Source: Caecibacteroides pullorum
GTDB taxonomy: Bacteria; Bacteroidota; Bacteroidia; Bacteroidales; Bacteroidaceae
Assembly: GCF_019239235.1 (NCBI RefSeq)
Contig: NZ_JAAZTS010000001.1
Span: 310,001 to 374,000, forward strand
Direction: 5' to 3'
DNA: 64,000 nt
The position numbers were made by a program, and so were the translations under genes. The notes beneath the pieces are model-generated. The model had not been told where the DNA came from and made no database searches. It saw only the letters and a program-made list of their open reading frames with translations. Shown here in pieces: positions 54,489 to 62,572 of the stretch (its first letter is position 1; every line of letters starts with the position of its first letter).

Positions 54489-55727
54489 TTACTGAGGCAT
54501 GGGCAACTTGCCTTCGCGGATGGCATCCATCACGTTGGCAGGTGCGCGCTGGGCCAGGTACTCCTTTTTCATGAAGTCCATGTAGGGAGCCACATGATTG
54601 AAGAACTGTCGGTAGCCGGCACAGAGGTAGTTGAGGCCTGGTTCGCCGTTAGTCGTGCGGGCAAAACGGTTCTTGGGACAGTCGCCGTTGCAGGCGAAGA
54701 GCCATTCACACTCTTTGCACTGGCGGGGCAGGGAGTCGTATTTGGCCTGGCCGAAGCGTTGCTGGCGTTCACTGTACATCATCTCCACCAGTGTCTGTTG
54801 GTAGATGTTGCCCAGCTTGTATTCGGGGAAGACGAAGTGGTCGCATGCATAGACGTCACCGTTGAATTCCATTACGCCGGCATGGCCACATGTCCGTGCC
54901 ATGGAGCATACGCCGGGCTGTTCGCCTACCCAATTGGCCAGTGTGGAGTCGAAGATCTGGATGTAGTACGTGCCCACATCTTCTTTGACCCACAGATCGA
55001 ACAGGCGGCAGAGGAAGTTACCCCATTGTTCGGGGCTGACAGAGAAGTCGGCCAGTGGCGCGTTATCGCCATCGGCCAGCGAAGCCAGGTGGCGTCCGTC
55101 ACCGTGGGGCAGGATACGTTCTACAATGGGAGCGAACTGGATGTAATGGCATCCCAGATCCTTGAAGAAGCGGTAAAACTCCTCGGGATAGTCGGCGTTG
55201 TATTCGTTCACCACTGCCATGCCGTTCCATTCCACGCCGTGCTTCTTCAGCAGATTGATGCCTTGCATCACTTTGTGGAATGAGGGGCGTCCCTGTTTGT
55301 TCTTGCGGTACTCGTCGTGGAATTCCTGCGGGCCGTCGATAGAAACCCCCACCAGCCAGTTGTTCTCCTTGAAAAACTGGCACCACTCGTCGGTGAGCAG
55401 TGTGCCGTTGGTCTGTATGCAATTGTCGATGGTACGTCCGTTGGCATATTTCTTCTGAAGTTCCATGGCCCGTTTGTAGAAAGACAGAGGGCGCATCAAC
55501 GTTTCTCCACCGTGCCAGGTGAAGAGCACCTGCGGCATGGTCTGTGAGTTGATGTATTCTTCGATGAACTTCTCCAGCAATTCCTCGCTCATCACGTGCT
55601 TGGGATTTTCTTTGTACAGCTTGGCCTTCTCCAGGTAGTAGCAATAGTCGCATGCAAGGTTGCATACGGCTCCTACAGGCTTTAACATCACGTAGAGCGG
55701 TTTGGCAAAGGGTGCGTAGGTAGACAT
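54489..55727 (-). CDS. Anaerobic sulfatase-maturating enzyme (radical SAM)
   Basis: Converts the active-site Ser or Cys of sulfatases to formylglycine without oxygen. 412 residues: radical-SAM Cys triad CNLACDYC (Cys22, Cys26, Cys29), then FTWHGGETLM, VGVSIDGP and YIQFAP, and a SPASM/Twitch C-terminal region with many Cys (VCSMARTCGHAGVME, DVYACDHFVFPE, CKECEWLFACNGDCPKNRF). It could be the maturase for the serine-type sulfatase of locus 1, 30 kb away. It has a -7 box at 55762-55769 and lies 54 bases upstream of the S46 genes on the same strand. Confidence 0.94.
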   Translation of the reverse strand: MSTYAPFAKPLYVMLKPVGAVCNLACDYCYYLEKAKLYKENPKHVMSEELLEKFIEEYINSQTMPQVLFTWHGGETLMRPLSFYKRAMELQKKYANGRTIDNCIQTNGTLLTDEWCQFFKENNWLVGVSIDGPQEFHDEYRKNKQGRPSFHKVMQGINLLKKHGVEWNGMAVVNEYNADYPEEFYRFFKDLGCHYIQFAPIVERILPHGDGRHLASLADGDNAPLADFSVSPEQWGNFLCRLFDLWVKEDVGTYYIQIFDSTLANWVGEQPGVCSMARTCGHAGVMEFNGDVYACDHFVFPEYKLGNIYQQTLVEMMYSERQQRFGQAKYDSLPRQCKECEWLFACNGDCPKNRFARTTNGEPGLNYLCAGYRQFFNHVAPYMDFMKKEYLAQRAPANVMDAIREGKLPMPQ

Positions 55728-55761
55728 GTCTGTATCTTGTAGCTTTTGATTAATTTATGTG

Positions 55762-55769
55762 CAAAAATA
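55762..55769 (-). promoter_or_regulatory. -7 box of the sulfatase-maturase gene
   Basis: TATTTTTG on the minus strand, about 35 bases before the start at 55727. Confidence 0.45.
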
Positions 55770-55822
55770 CGTAAAGCAAATGAAAATACGTTTTTTGCCT
55801 CTTCCTTTATAAGGATTATTAA

Positions 55823-55830
55823 TACCTTTG
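55823..55830 (+). promoter_or_regulatory. -7 box of the gene at 55861
   Basis: TACCTTTG. Transcription should start near 55837, which rules out translation starting at 55828 and supports 55861. Confidence 0.55.
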
Positions 55831-55860
55831 CGGCGTGAAAATCCTAAATACATTTCTTAC

Positions 55861-56613
55861 ATGGACATGAACAAGATGTGTGTTAATTGCACTATCCCTT
55901 TGATGCTGTTGCTTGTGCTTTTTACTTCTTGTAGCAAGCGCTATAAGATAGAAGGAAAATCTTCTGTAACGAGTTTGGATGGCAAAATGCTATATTTGAA
56001 GTCTTTGCAGGAGGGTGATTGGGTGACAGTTGATTCGGCGGAAGTAATCCATGGTCTGTTTAAGATGAAGGGGCCTGCCGACAGTGTCAGGATGGTAACT
56101 CTCTATATGGGTGATGAAGGTTTGATGCCGCTGGTTCTTGAAAATGGACATATTCGCGTTAGCATTGCAAATACGCAGATGGAGGCGAGTGGTACTCCTT
56201 TGAATGACAGGCTTTATGAATTTATTGATAAGCGTAATTCAATGGAGTTGGCTGTCGAGGAAGTAGAGCGTAAAGAAGCACGTATGGTTCTTGACGGTGT
56301 GGCTCTGGACGACATACATGGACAGTTGGAGCAAGAAGCCGATTCGCTGATACGCGTGATGGATACTTACGTGAAAGGTTTTATTGTGGATAATTTCGAG
56401 AATGTTCTGGGTCCCAGTGTCTTTATGATGATGTGCAGTACTTTACCCTATCCGGTGATGACTCCAGCTGTTGAAGAGATTATGAAGGAGGCTCCTCTTT
56501 CGTTCAAGGAGCATGTGTTGGTGAAGGATTTCATATCCAAGGCCAAAGAGAACATGAAACTGCTTGAAGAGCAAAAACGTTTGCGTCAGAACGTTGCCTC
56601 CACGCAGCCTTGA
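55861..56613 (+). CDS. Lipoprotein with DUF4369-like N-terminal domain
   Basis: A 250-residue protein with a lipoprotein signal (LLLVLFTSCSKRY, lipidated Cys24). The mature start, YKIEGKSSVTSLDGKMLYLK then WVTVDSAEVIHGLFKMKG, fits DUF4369 domains, which in Bacteroidetes often precede thioredoxin-like domains; here no WCxxC follows. A helical region with many charged residues follows, ending KLLEEQKRLRQN. It may be a binding partner rather than an enzyme. The Met two codons later (55867) is also possible. A 20-bp perfect hairpin follows the stop. Confidence 0.75.
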   Translation: MDMNKMCVNCTIPLMLLLVLFTSCSKRYKIEGKSSVTSLDGKMLYLKSLQEGDWVTVDSAEVIHGLFKMKGPADSVRMVTLYMGDEGLMPLVLENGHIRVSIANTQMEASGTPLNDRLYEFIDKRNSMELAVEEVERKEARMVLDGVALDDIHGQLEQEADSLIRVMDTYVKGFIVDNFENVLGPSVFMMMCSTLPYPVMTPAVEEIMKEAPLSFKEHVLVKDFISKAKENMKLLEEQKRLRQNVASTQP

Positions 56614-56635
56614 GCGCAGCAAGTCCGTATACTTA

Positions 56636-56687
56636 AGAAAGAGAGTGAATTCTAAGGCTCAGACGAGTTAGAATTCACTCTCTTTCT
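56636..56687. terminator. Long two-way terminator
   Basis: AGAAAGAGAGTGAATTCTAA (56636-56655) pairs perfectly over 20 bp with 56668-56687, loop of 12 bases, with T-rich ends on either strand. Confidence 0.9.
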
Positions 56688-56728
56688 GTATATCTATGTC
56701 TTCTTAATCTGTTGTGGCCTCTCACTTT

Positions 56729-56842
56729 AATACAGTGCTTTATGACCCTCTGACGAAGCACTGTATGAGGGGCTGACGAAGCACTGCATGAGACCCTGAT
56801 GAAGCACTGTGTTATAAGGTTATAAAGCACTGTGTTGAAATG
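56729..56842. repeat. Tandem array C, five 23-bp units, AGCACTG core
   Basis: AGTGCT or AGCACTG occurs at 56734, 56757, 56780, 56803 and 56826, exactly 23 bp apart. As in array B (15943-16057), unit 1 carries the inverted core CAGTGCTT and is followed by TGACCCTCTGACG. The array lies between convergent genes. Confidence 0.85.
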
Positions 56843-56876
56843 GTAGGAAATTTTCGTGTTGGCTTCGATTAATAGA

Positions 56877-57635
56877 CTATCGGTCCTGATCGTCGTTTTG
56901 CACCATGCCTTTGTACTTTTCGGGTAGGGCGCTTTCTACGGCAGCATAGGCTTCGGTCATGGTTGCTTTCACGTTTTCCGGTCCCTTACACTTGGGTGGA
57001 ATGGGTTCGTGGATGGTCAGTGTGAGGCTGTGGCGGTGTATCCACTTTCCTGTGCGGGGTAGGATTTCAAAGGAACCGTCAATCGTGACAGGCACTACGG
57101 CTAGTTGTAGGTCGTCGGCCAGCTGGAAAGCACCGCGCTTGAAGTAACCCATATGGCCTGTGAACGTGCGTGCACCTTCAGGAAAAACGACGAGTGACAC
57201 CCCATCTTTCAGCGACGCTTCGGCTTTACGCATCATAGCAACCATCTTTTTCGGATTGCCGCGTTCCACGAAGATGTGGCCCGCGCTTTCGCAAGCTTTG
57301 CCCACGAACGGAATTTTCCGTAAGCTCTTCTTCATCATCCACTTGAAGTTACGTCCAAGGAAACCATAGATGAGAAAAATGTCGAAAGCGCCTTGATGGT
57401 TGGGGACGAAGACATAGGAAGTATGTTTATGTAGTTTCTCGCGTCCCACTACATGAACAGGAATCAGTAAGAGGTAACATGTTAGCAGTGACCATATCTT
57501 ACCGGGATAGTAACCCCAGATGTGTGCTCCACCCAGTAGTGAACCGATGATGGTAACCAAAGCTGTCAGGATGGTCAATACTAGGAATAGGGGGACTGCA
57601 ATGCAAATCTGATAGATGTAGTAGAGAAACTTCAT
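56877..57635 (-). CDS. plsC: 1-acyl-sn-glycerol-3-phosphate acyltransferase
   Basis: Adds the second acyl chain in phosphatidic acid synthesis. 252 residues with an N-terminal membrane segment (IYQICIAVPLFLVLTILTAL). The catalytic NHQGAFD matches the H-x4-D box, the glycerophosphate-binding block is VVFPEGARTF, and VPVTIDGSFEILPR follows. I chose the ATG at 57635 (MKFLYYIYQ). It is a typical PlsC; lyso-lipid acyltransferases of other substrate types share the motifs, so specificity is inferred. Confidence 0.88.
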   Translation of the reverse strand: MKFLYYIYQICIAVPLFLVLTILTALVTIIGSLLGGAHIWGYYPGKIWSLLTCYLLLIPVHVVGREKLHKHTSYVFVPNHQGAFDIFLIYGFLGRNFKWMMKKSLRKIPFVGKACESAGHIFVERGNPKKMVAMMRKAEASLKDGVSLVVFPEGARTFTGHMGYFKRGAFQLADDLQLAVVPVTIDGSFEILPRTGKWIHRHSLTLTIHEPIPPKCKGPENVKATMTEAYAAVESALPEKYKGMVQNDDQDR

Positions 57636-57692
57636 AATACTGGCTATTTTTCGGGACAAAGATAATAATTTTTACAGCTTCCCTGTTTCTCT

Positions 57693-58922
57693 TTACCCTT
57701 TTTTCTTCTTCAGCGTGATGACGGTAATCTCAGGCCAGGCACCGAAGCGGAATGGGAGTCCGACGTAGCCGATACCCACGTTAACGTAGAGTGCTCGTGC
57801 CCCTTCGTAGTACATGCCCGACCATTCCGGGTATTTCAGTGACGAAAGCGAGCGACCGAAGAAGGTCATCTGCATGGCGTGTGTATGCCCGGCCAGCATC
57901 AGGTCGATGTCCGATTCTGGCAGTACTTCGCGTCGCCAATGTGTAGGGTTATGACTCAGTAGGATACTGAACATTCCTTTCGTACCATGGGTGGCTTGTG
58001 CCAGGTCGGCGTGTTGAGGGAAAGGTGGCTCACCATCGTTTTCTACACCAATGAGGGCAATACTGTCTCCTTTGTGGTGTAGAATAACGTGGTTATTATC
58101 CAATAATTGCCAGCCCATAGCCTGCTGCTCATTCCGCAGGTATTGCAGGTTATCAGCTTCTTCATGACTGTTTTTCCAGTGATAGTAAGTGCCGTAGTCG
58201 TGATTGCCTAGAACAGAGTAAACACCGTCAGAGGCTTTCAGGCGCGATAGGATTGGACGGAAAGCGTCTAGCTCGTGGCTCTGTTGATTCACCAAGTCTC
58301 CTGTAAAGACAATGAGGTCAGCTTGCTGGCTGTTGGTTAATTTCACCAGTTTCTCTATGGCTGTGGGGCGACCCTGCCAACTGCCGATATGGATGTCCGA
58401 CAACTGGGCGATGCGATAGCCGTCGAAGCCTTCGGGCAGGCGGTCCGATTCATAGGTTACTTCCTTTACTTCGAAACGCGTGATGCCTGCTGTGGCACCA
58501 TAAATCACATTGACGAAACTTACAATGCCAAGTACCAAGCCTAGAATGGTGAACGGTGCACGGTGAACAATAAAGGGAGCCCGAGGACTGCGAAACGTTG
58601 TGTGTAGTACGACAGCTGAAAAACAGCGTCCCACACCGCGACATAGTATGCCGAGCAGTGAGCAAAGCATGAACAGTATTTTAGGTACGGCCAGGGCCAT
58701 GACGGCAATAGCCAGGCGGCCGATGGCTTGTGGATGATGAGCCAGAGCATTGTCGCCTGTCAGGTAGATAAGATACAGGTATAGCAGAACCAGGGTAGCG
58801 GAGGGTAGCCAATAGGCAGCACGCCGTACGAAGTTTTTCGTTCGCCGTACAATGTACACTAAATAGATGTATAGATCCGGTAGAAGTAAAGCAAGAAGTA
58901 GGATTAATGTGATTCGGTGCAT
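57693..58922 (-). CDS. Membrane metallophosphoesterase
   Basis: A 409-residue protein with about four membrane helices in the first 150 residues and a calcineurin-like phosphoesterase after that. The metal motifs are all there: AQLSDIHIGSW, FTGDLVNQ, VLGNHDYG, LSHNPTHW and LAGHTHAMQM. Close relatives (YkuE-like and the LpxG/LpxH group) act on lipid or nucleotide phosphates, but the substrate is not known. The stretch around residues 110-122 (SPRAPFIVHRAPFTILG) comes from a repeat-like DNA segment. Its start overlaps the upstream gene by 19 bases, in an operon with an ECF sigma factor. Confidence 0.88.
   Translation of the reverse strand: MHRITLILLLALLLPDLYIYLVYIVRRTKNFVRRAAYWLPSATLVLLYLYLIYLTGDNALAHHPQAIGRLAIAVMALAVPKILFMLCSLLGILCRGVGRCFSAVVLHTTFRSPRAPFIVHRAPFTILGLVLGIVSFVNVIYGATAGITRFEVKEVTYESDRLPEGFDGYRIAQLSDIHIGSWQGRPTAIEKLVKLTNSQQADLIVFTGDLVNQQSHELDAFRPILSRLKASDGVYSVLGNHDYGTYYHWKNSHEEADNLQYLRNEQQAMGWQLLDNNHVILHHKGDSIALIGVENDGEPPFPQHADLAQATHGTKGMFSILLSHNPTHWRREVLPESDIDLMLAGHTHAMQMTFFGRSLSSLKYPEWSGMYYEGARALYVNVGIGYVGLPFRFGAWPEITVITLKKKKG
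58547..58600. repeat. Repeat-like segment inside the metallophosphoesterase gene
   Basis: On the coding strand TTCACCGTGCACCGTTCACC forms overlapping copies of TTCACCGT/GCACCGT. It is translated in frame as a loop between membrane helices (IVHRAPFTI). It looks like a dispersed intergenic element that entered the gene without breaking it. Confidence 0.4.
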
Positions 58923-59536
58923 ATGTCTTTCAAGTCTTCAATGTCTTTTTTGATTTGGTTCAAGTTCTTGTAGATGAGGTGCTGGTAGAGCAGCCAAATG
59001 ACAGTGGCTTCAAACAGTATGAAGACGCCGATGATGACTGCTTGTATGAGGGTCGGCAGGTGATAGAACTCCATGGCCCAATAATAGATACCTCCGAAGA
59101 GCAGTACCCAAAGGCTGATGGCAGCTACTTCCTGGCGTGTCCACAGACGCAACTTGACGATACGTCGGCTCACTTCAGCAATAGGCAGCAGATCGACACG
59201 CGTCTGTTGCATATAGCGGTAGGTGCGCCAGTCCCAGCCACCACCTGCTATTAGTGTCACAGCTAGAAAAATAAGCACGACTTGTAGTTTGGTACGTGTG
59301 TCTGTATTGTCAATTAACGAAGGAAGCAGCAGGCAGATGGTTCCAATAGCTATCAGGATGAACAGACCGATACAGAGCGAAATTCGTTGCAGACTCATGA
59401 GATTGCCCAGCTTTCGTTCTGCTTTATGTTTGTAGCAGGCAATGAGTTCTGTCACTCGTTCTTCAGTGGTAATATCCCGGTTTTGCAGATGCTTGTCCAA
59501 CGTTTGCCATGATTTCTTCAATTCCTCCAGTTCCAT
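58904..59536 (-). CDS. Four-helix membrane protein, possible anti-sigma factor
   Basis: A 210-residue protein. Residues 1-48 are soluble and charged (MELEELKKSWQTLDKHLQNR), then four hydrophobic helices near 50-72, 82-104, 138-160 and 166-190. A charged C-terminal tail (NLNQIKKDIEDLKDICTESH) follows. It lies directly after an ECF sigma gene (stop and start almost touch), the usual place of a sigma-controlling membrane protein in Bacteroides. No zinc anti-sigma motif is seen. Its role is inferred from position only. Confidence 0.75.
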   Translation of the reverse strand: MELEELKKSWQTLDKHLQNRDITTEERVTELIACYKHKAERKLGNLMSLQRISLCIGLFILIAIGTICLLLPSLIDNTDTRTKLQVVLIFLAVTLIAGGGWDWRTYRYMQQTRVDLLPIAEVSRRIVKLRLWTRQEVAAISLWVLLFGGIYYWAMEFYHLPTLIQAVIIGVFILFEATVIWLLYQHLIYKNLNQIKKDIEDLKDICTESH

Positions 59537-59537
59537 A

Positions 59538-60026
59538 TCATTCCTCCTTCTTCATTTTTCTCAGTTTCTCCTTGATGCGATTCAGTTTTGTAGCTACGTT
59601 CGTTACGGTCAGTCCGGTAATCTCACTGATTTCTTCGTAACTCTTTTCTTCAAGATAAAGTAGGATAATGGATTTCTCCAATTGTCCCAGCCGATTGATC
59701 ATGCGATACAGTTGTCGCAACATAGCCTGCGTCTCGTCCCATTCTTCACTGCGGTCTGCTTCGGCAGGTGTCAGCGACACGATTTCGGGAATGTTTTTCT
59801 CTTTTCGCATAAAGCTGATGCAGGTGTTTAGCGAGATACGGTAGATCCATGTGGATAGTTTGCATTCACGACGGAATTTAGGAAAGGCTTTCCATAAGTT
59901 CAGTACCACCTCTTGATACAGATCGTTGAGTGGCGCGTTGGGAGTGGCATATAAATAGCACACTTTATAGATGACGCGTTCATATTCTTTGATCAGAGCA
60001 ACAAACTCTTGTTCTGTTTTATCCAT
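59538..60026 (-). CDS. ECF-family RNA polymerase sigma factor
   Basis: A 162-residue sigma factor. Region 2 shows LIKEYERVIYKVCYLYATP, DLYQEVVLNLWKAFPKF and CKLSTWIYRISLNTCISFMRK. Region 4 shows LGQLEKSIILLYLEEKSYEEISEITGLTVTNVATKLNRIKEKL. It begins an operon with a membrane protein and a metallophosphoesterase, suggesting control of an envelope stress or lipid response. It is not closely similar to the sigma factor at 4489. Confidence 0.92.
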   Translation of the reverse strand: MDKTEQEFVALIKEYERVIYKVCYLYATPNAPLNDLYQEVVLNLWKAFPKFRRECKLSTWIYRISLNTCISFMRKEKNIPEIVSLTPAEADRSEEWDETQAMLRQLYRMINRLGQLEKSIILLYLEEKSYEEISEITGLTVTNVATKLNRIKEKLRKMKKEE

Positions 60027-60083
60027 AACTCTTGTGGGGTGGCTTTTTATGATATTGGTCGTCTGCTGGGATAGAAAATCACA

Positions 60084-61025
60084 TCATTCTAGATTGGATG
60101 ATAAAAATTTTCTCATCTGTTCTATTGGCATTCCTCGTCGACGTGCATAATCTTCTAGCTGTTCTTGGTCGATACGGCCTACGGAGAAGTAGCGGGCTGC
60201 TGGATGAGCCAGCATCAGTCCGCTGACAGAAGCATGGGGATGCATGGCACCGTTTGTGGTGAGCGTGATGCCGATTTGTTCTAGGTCGAGCAACTGGTCG
60301 ATGAGAAAGTTGACAGACTGGTCAGGCAGCGAGGGATAACCAACGGCGGGGCGTATACCTTGAAACTTTTCTTGTAGGAGTTCGGCTATGGACAGAGTCT
60401 CGTTAGGAGCATAGCCCCAGGTGTTTTTGCGTATATATTCGTGCATTTTTTCTGTTGCGGCTTCGGCCAGGCGGTCGGCAAGTGTCTGTACTAGCAAGTG
60501 TTGATAAGGATCGTCGGTGTAGAGAGAGTCTGTGTCTCCTGCTACTGTGGCTGCAAATACGCCTACTGTATCGGTCTTTCCTGATGAAAGAGGGTGTACG
60601 AAGTCACTTAGACAGAGATAGAATTCTTTATTGGCTGTTGTGGATTGTTGCCGTAGTAAAGGGAAGAGCATTCCATCTAGAAGCAGATTGTCTCCATCGG
60701 CGTTGGCACAGCATAAGCGATAGATACATTTGCAAGTAAGTTCGTTTTCCAGCCGGACGAGCATGCGTTGCGCCTCTTTAAAAAGTTGCATGGCTTCAGC
60801 AGCTTTGGCTCGATCTGTTTCAGGAAAACGGGCTAGCCACAGAGCACGGCAGGAATCGCAACCATGTAGATCTGCAATCGTGGCGAACTTTGGTTGGAAT
60901 CCCCAGGCATGAAAAAAATAGATCCAGTTGATATAGGGAGTTGTTTCGGAAATAGAGTAGGAGAGAATAGGCATAGCTGGTGGATAAACAGGTACGGACG
61001 GTGACAGAATTGGGATGTCTTTCAA
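60084..61025 (-). CDS. Stand-alone methionine synthase activation domain
   Basis: Equivalent to the C-terminal activation domain of cobalamin-dependent methionine synthase MetH, which binds S-adenosylmethionine and re-methylates oxidised cobalamin. 313 residues align along their whole length with that domain as I recall it from E. coli: INWIYFFHAWGF, CLSDFVHPLSSGKTD, TLADRLAEAATEKMHEYIRK, WGYAPNETLS, the AdoMet-binding FQGIRPAVGYP, SVSGLMLAHPAARYF and EDYARRRGM. The rest of MetH is absent here, so the enzyme is split. It follows the oxidoreductase gamma gene by 26 bases. Met18 (60974) is an alternative start. Confidence 0.93.
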   Translation of the reverse strand: MKDIPILSPSVPVYPPAMPILSYSISETTPYINWIYFFHAWGFQPKFATIADLHGCDSCRALWLARFPETDRAKAAEAMQLFKEAQRMLVRLENELTCKCIYRLCCANADGDNLLLDGMLFPLLRQQSTTANKEFYLCLSDFVHPLSSGKTDTVGVFAATVAGDTDSLYTDDPYQHLLVQTLADRLAEAATEKMHEYIRKNTWGYAPNETLSIAELLQEKFQGIRPAVGYPSLPDQSVNFLIDQLLDLEQIGITLTTNGAMHPHASVSGLMLAHPAARYFSVGRIDQEQLEDYARRRGMPIEQMRKFLSSNLE

Positions 61026-61051
61026 TTCTGTACCGTCCGTGCTTGGTAATC

Positions 61052-61594
61052 TTAGACTTCTTTAATCAGTTCCATTCCCCGCTTGATAGCTTCCTCATTC
61101 ATTGGAATCAAGTGATGATGGCGTTCTGGCAGTGTTTTTTTCAGTCCTTTGATAACATTCTCCAATGTAACCATGGGTTTGATTTTGAGGAGGCCGCCCA
61201 ATACGATCATGTTGAATGCCTTAGCATTGTTCATCTCGTTAGCTGCATCCATGGCATCGATACGATAGACGTGAATGTCTTTACGTGTAGGCGGATTGAT
61301 GATACCATAACCGTCATAGATGAGTACGCCACCAGGTTTTACTTTGCTTTCAAATTTCTCCAGCGAAGGCTGGTTGAGAATGATGGCAGCATCGTACTTA
61401 CTGAGGATAGGAGATGATATTTTTTCATCGCTGACGATGACGGTCACGTTGGCCGTTCCGCCTCGTTGTTCGGGACCATAGGCGGGCATCCAAGTCACTT
61501 CTTTGCCTTCCATCAGTCCGGAGTAGGCTAGAATCTTTCCCATGGACAGTACGCCTTGTCCGCCGAAGCCTGCTATAATGATTTCTTCTTTCAT
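61052..61594 (-). CDS. 2-oxoacid:ferredoxin oxidoreductase, gamma subunit
   Basis: A 180-residue subunit of the CoA-acylating 2-oxoacid oxidoreductases (KorC/VorA-type). It shows EEIIIAGFGGQGVLSMGKIL at the start, then WMPAYGPEQRGGTANVTVIV and the Asn-rich FNMIVLGGLL, all family hallmarks. With the alpha, beta and ferredoxin-like subunits upstream, it would oxidise a 2-oxoacid (2-oxoglutarate or a branched-chain 2-oxoacid) to the acyl-CoA with reduction of ferredoxin. Which acid cannot be read here. The gap to the beta gene is 21 bases. Confidence 0.92.
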   Translation of the reverse strand: MKEEIIIAGFGGQGVLSMGKILAYSGLMEGKEVTWMPAYGPEQRGGTANVTVIVSDEKISSPILSKYDAAIILNQPSLEKFESKVKPGGVLIYDGYGIINPPTRKDIHVYRIDAMDAANEMNNAKAFNMIVLGGLLKIKPMVTLENVIKGLKKTLPERHHHLIPMNEEAIKRGMELIKEV

Positions 61595-61615
61595 AAGAAT
61601 AAATGTGCTTAGAGG

Positions 61616-62377
61616 TTATTTATCTTTTAAATCGCCAAGGGGATAGAAGGGGAACATGTTTTCTTCCATCCATTTGTTGGCTGCAGCGGGTGTCATTTTC
61701 CAGCCTGAATTACAAGTGGAAACAATTTCTACCAGATTGCTGCCTTTGCCTGCCATAGAGTTCTCGAAGGCTTTACGGATGGCTTTCTTGGCCTTGCGGA
61801 TAGCAGGAACAGATTGTACGCTTTGCCGGGTGACATAAGCAGTACCTTCTAGTTGTGCAGCAATGTCGGCCATCTTTAATGGGTAACCATGCAAATGTAC
61901 ATCGCGACCGTAAGGACAAGTGGCGGTCTTCATGCCTACCAGTGTGGTGGGGGCCATTTGTCCGCCGGTCATTCCATAAATGGCATTGTTGATGAAAATA
62001 ATAGTGATATTTTCACCACGGTTCAAAGCATGGATGGTTTCCGCCGTACCGATGCAGGCCAAGTCACCGTCGCCCTGATAGGTGAAGACAAGGCGGTCCG
62101 GCCAAAGGCGCTTGATGGCGGTGGCCAATGCGGGTGCACGTCCGTGGGCGGCTTCCTGCCAGTCGATGTCCAGATAGTTGTAGATGAAGACGGCGCAGCC
62201 TACGGGCGAGATGCCGATAGCTTTGTCTTCCATGCCCATTTCTTCGATGACTTCGGCAATGAGCTTGTGTACCACGCCGTGGCTGCATCCCGGACAATAG
62301 TGCATCGGGTTGTCGTTCATCAGCGTCGGTTTCTTGTAAACCAGGTTTTCGGGTTTGATGATATCTTCTTTTGTCAT
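61616..62377 (-). CDS. 2-oxoacid:ferredoxin oxidoreductase, beta subunit (TPP-binding)
   Basis: A 253-residue thiamine-diphosphate subunit. The N-terminal part contains HYCPGCSHGVVHKLI with Cys of the cluster/TPP region, GISPVGCAVFIYNY, and the TPP-Mg motif YQGDGDLACIGTAETIHA followed by NNAIYGMTGGQMAPTT. The end shows GSNLVEIVSTCNSGW. It pairs with the alpha subunit at 62573 to form the catalytic core. A 56-residue membrane gene lies between the two. Confidence 0.93.
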   Translation of the reverse strand: MTKEDIIKPENLVYKKPTLMNDNPMHYCPGCSHGVVHKLIAEVIEEMGMEDKAIGISPVGCAVFIYNYLDIDWQEAAHGRAPALATAIKRLWPDRLVFTYQGDGDLACIGTAETIHALNRGENITIIFINNAIYGMTGGQMAPTTLVGMKTATCPYGRDVHLHGYPLKMADIAAQLEGTAYVTRQSVQSVPAIRKAKKAIRKAFENSMAGKGSNLVEIVSTCNSGWKMTPAAANKWMEENMFPFYPLGDLKDK

Positions 62378-62389
62378 AATTGCTTCTCC

Positions 62390-62560
62390 TTATCTGTTGC
62401 TAAATCGTATGAAGAACTCCATCACCTTGAAGAAGATGGCTGCCGCGCAGACGTAGACGAAGGTCATGAAGTCGTCCACTAGAAAATAGGTGGCGACGGC
62501 GGCTACGGCCAGCACGAGGAAGATGATGTTCAGTACGTTTCTTATTTTATCCGTTTCCAT
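62390..62560 (-). CDS. 56-residue two-helix membrane protein in the oxidoreductase operon
   Basis: A short gene with an ATG at 62560 and a TAA at 62390-62392. It encodes METDKIRNVLNIIFLVLAVA, then two hydrophobic helices with a short Val-Asp-Asp turn, ending FFIRFSNR. It is exactly centred between the alpha and beta genes with 12-base gaps on each side, which strongly argues it is translated. The charge at the ends suggests both tails are inside. It might anchor the oxidoreductase to the membrane. I know no name for it; the function is inferred from position only. Confidence 0.85.
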   Translation of the reverse strand: METDKIRNVLNIIFLVLAVAAVATYFLVDDFMTFVYVCAAAIFFKVMEFFIRFSNR

Positions 62561-62572
62561 CAGTCGAATACA

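Noticed and set aside
58904..60026. Iron-type sigma/anti-sigma/TonB receptor system
   Set aside because: The membrane protein has four helices and no FecR domain, and no TonB receptor with an STN domain is next to it.
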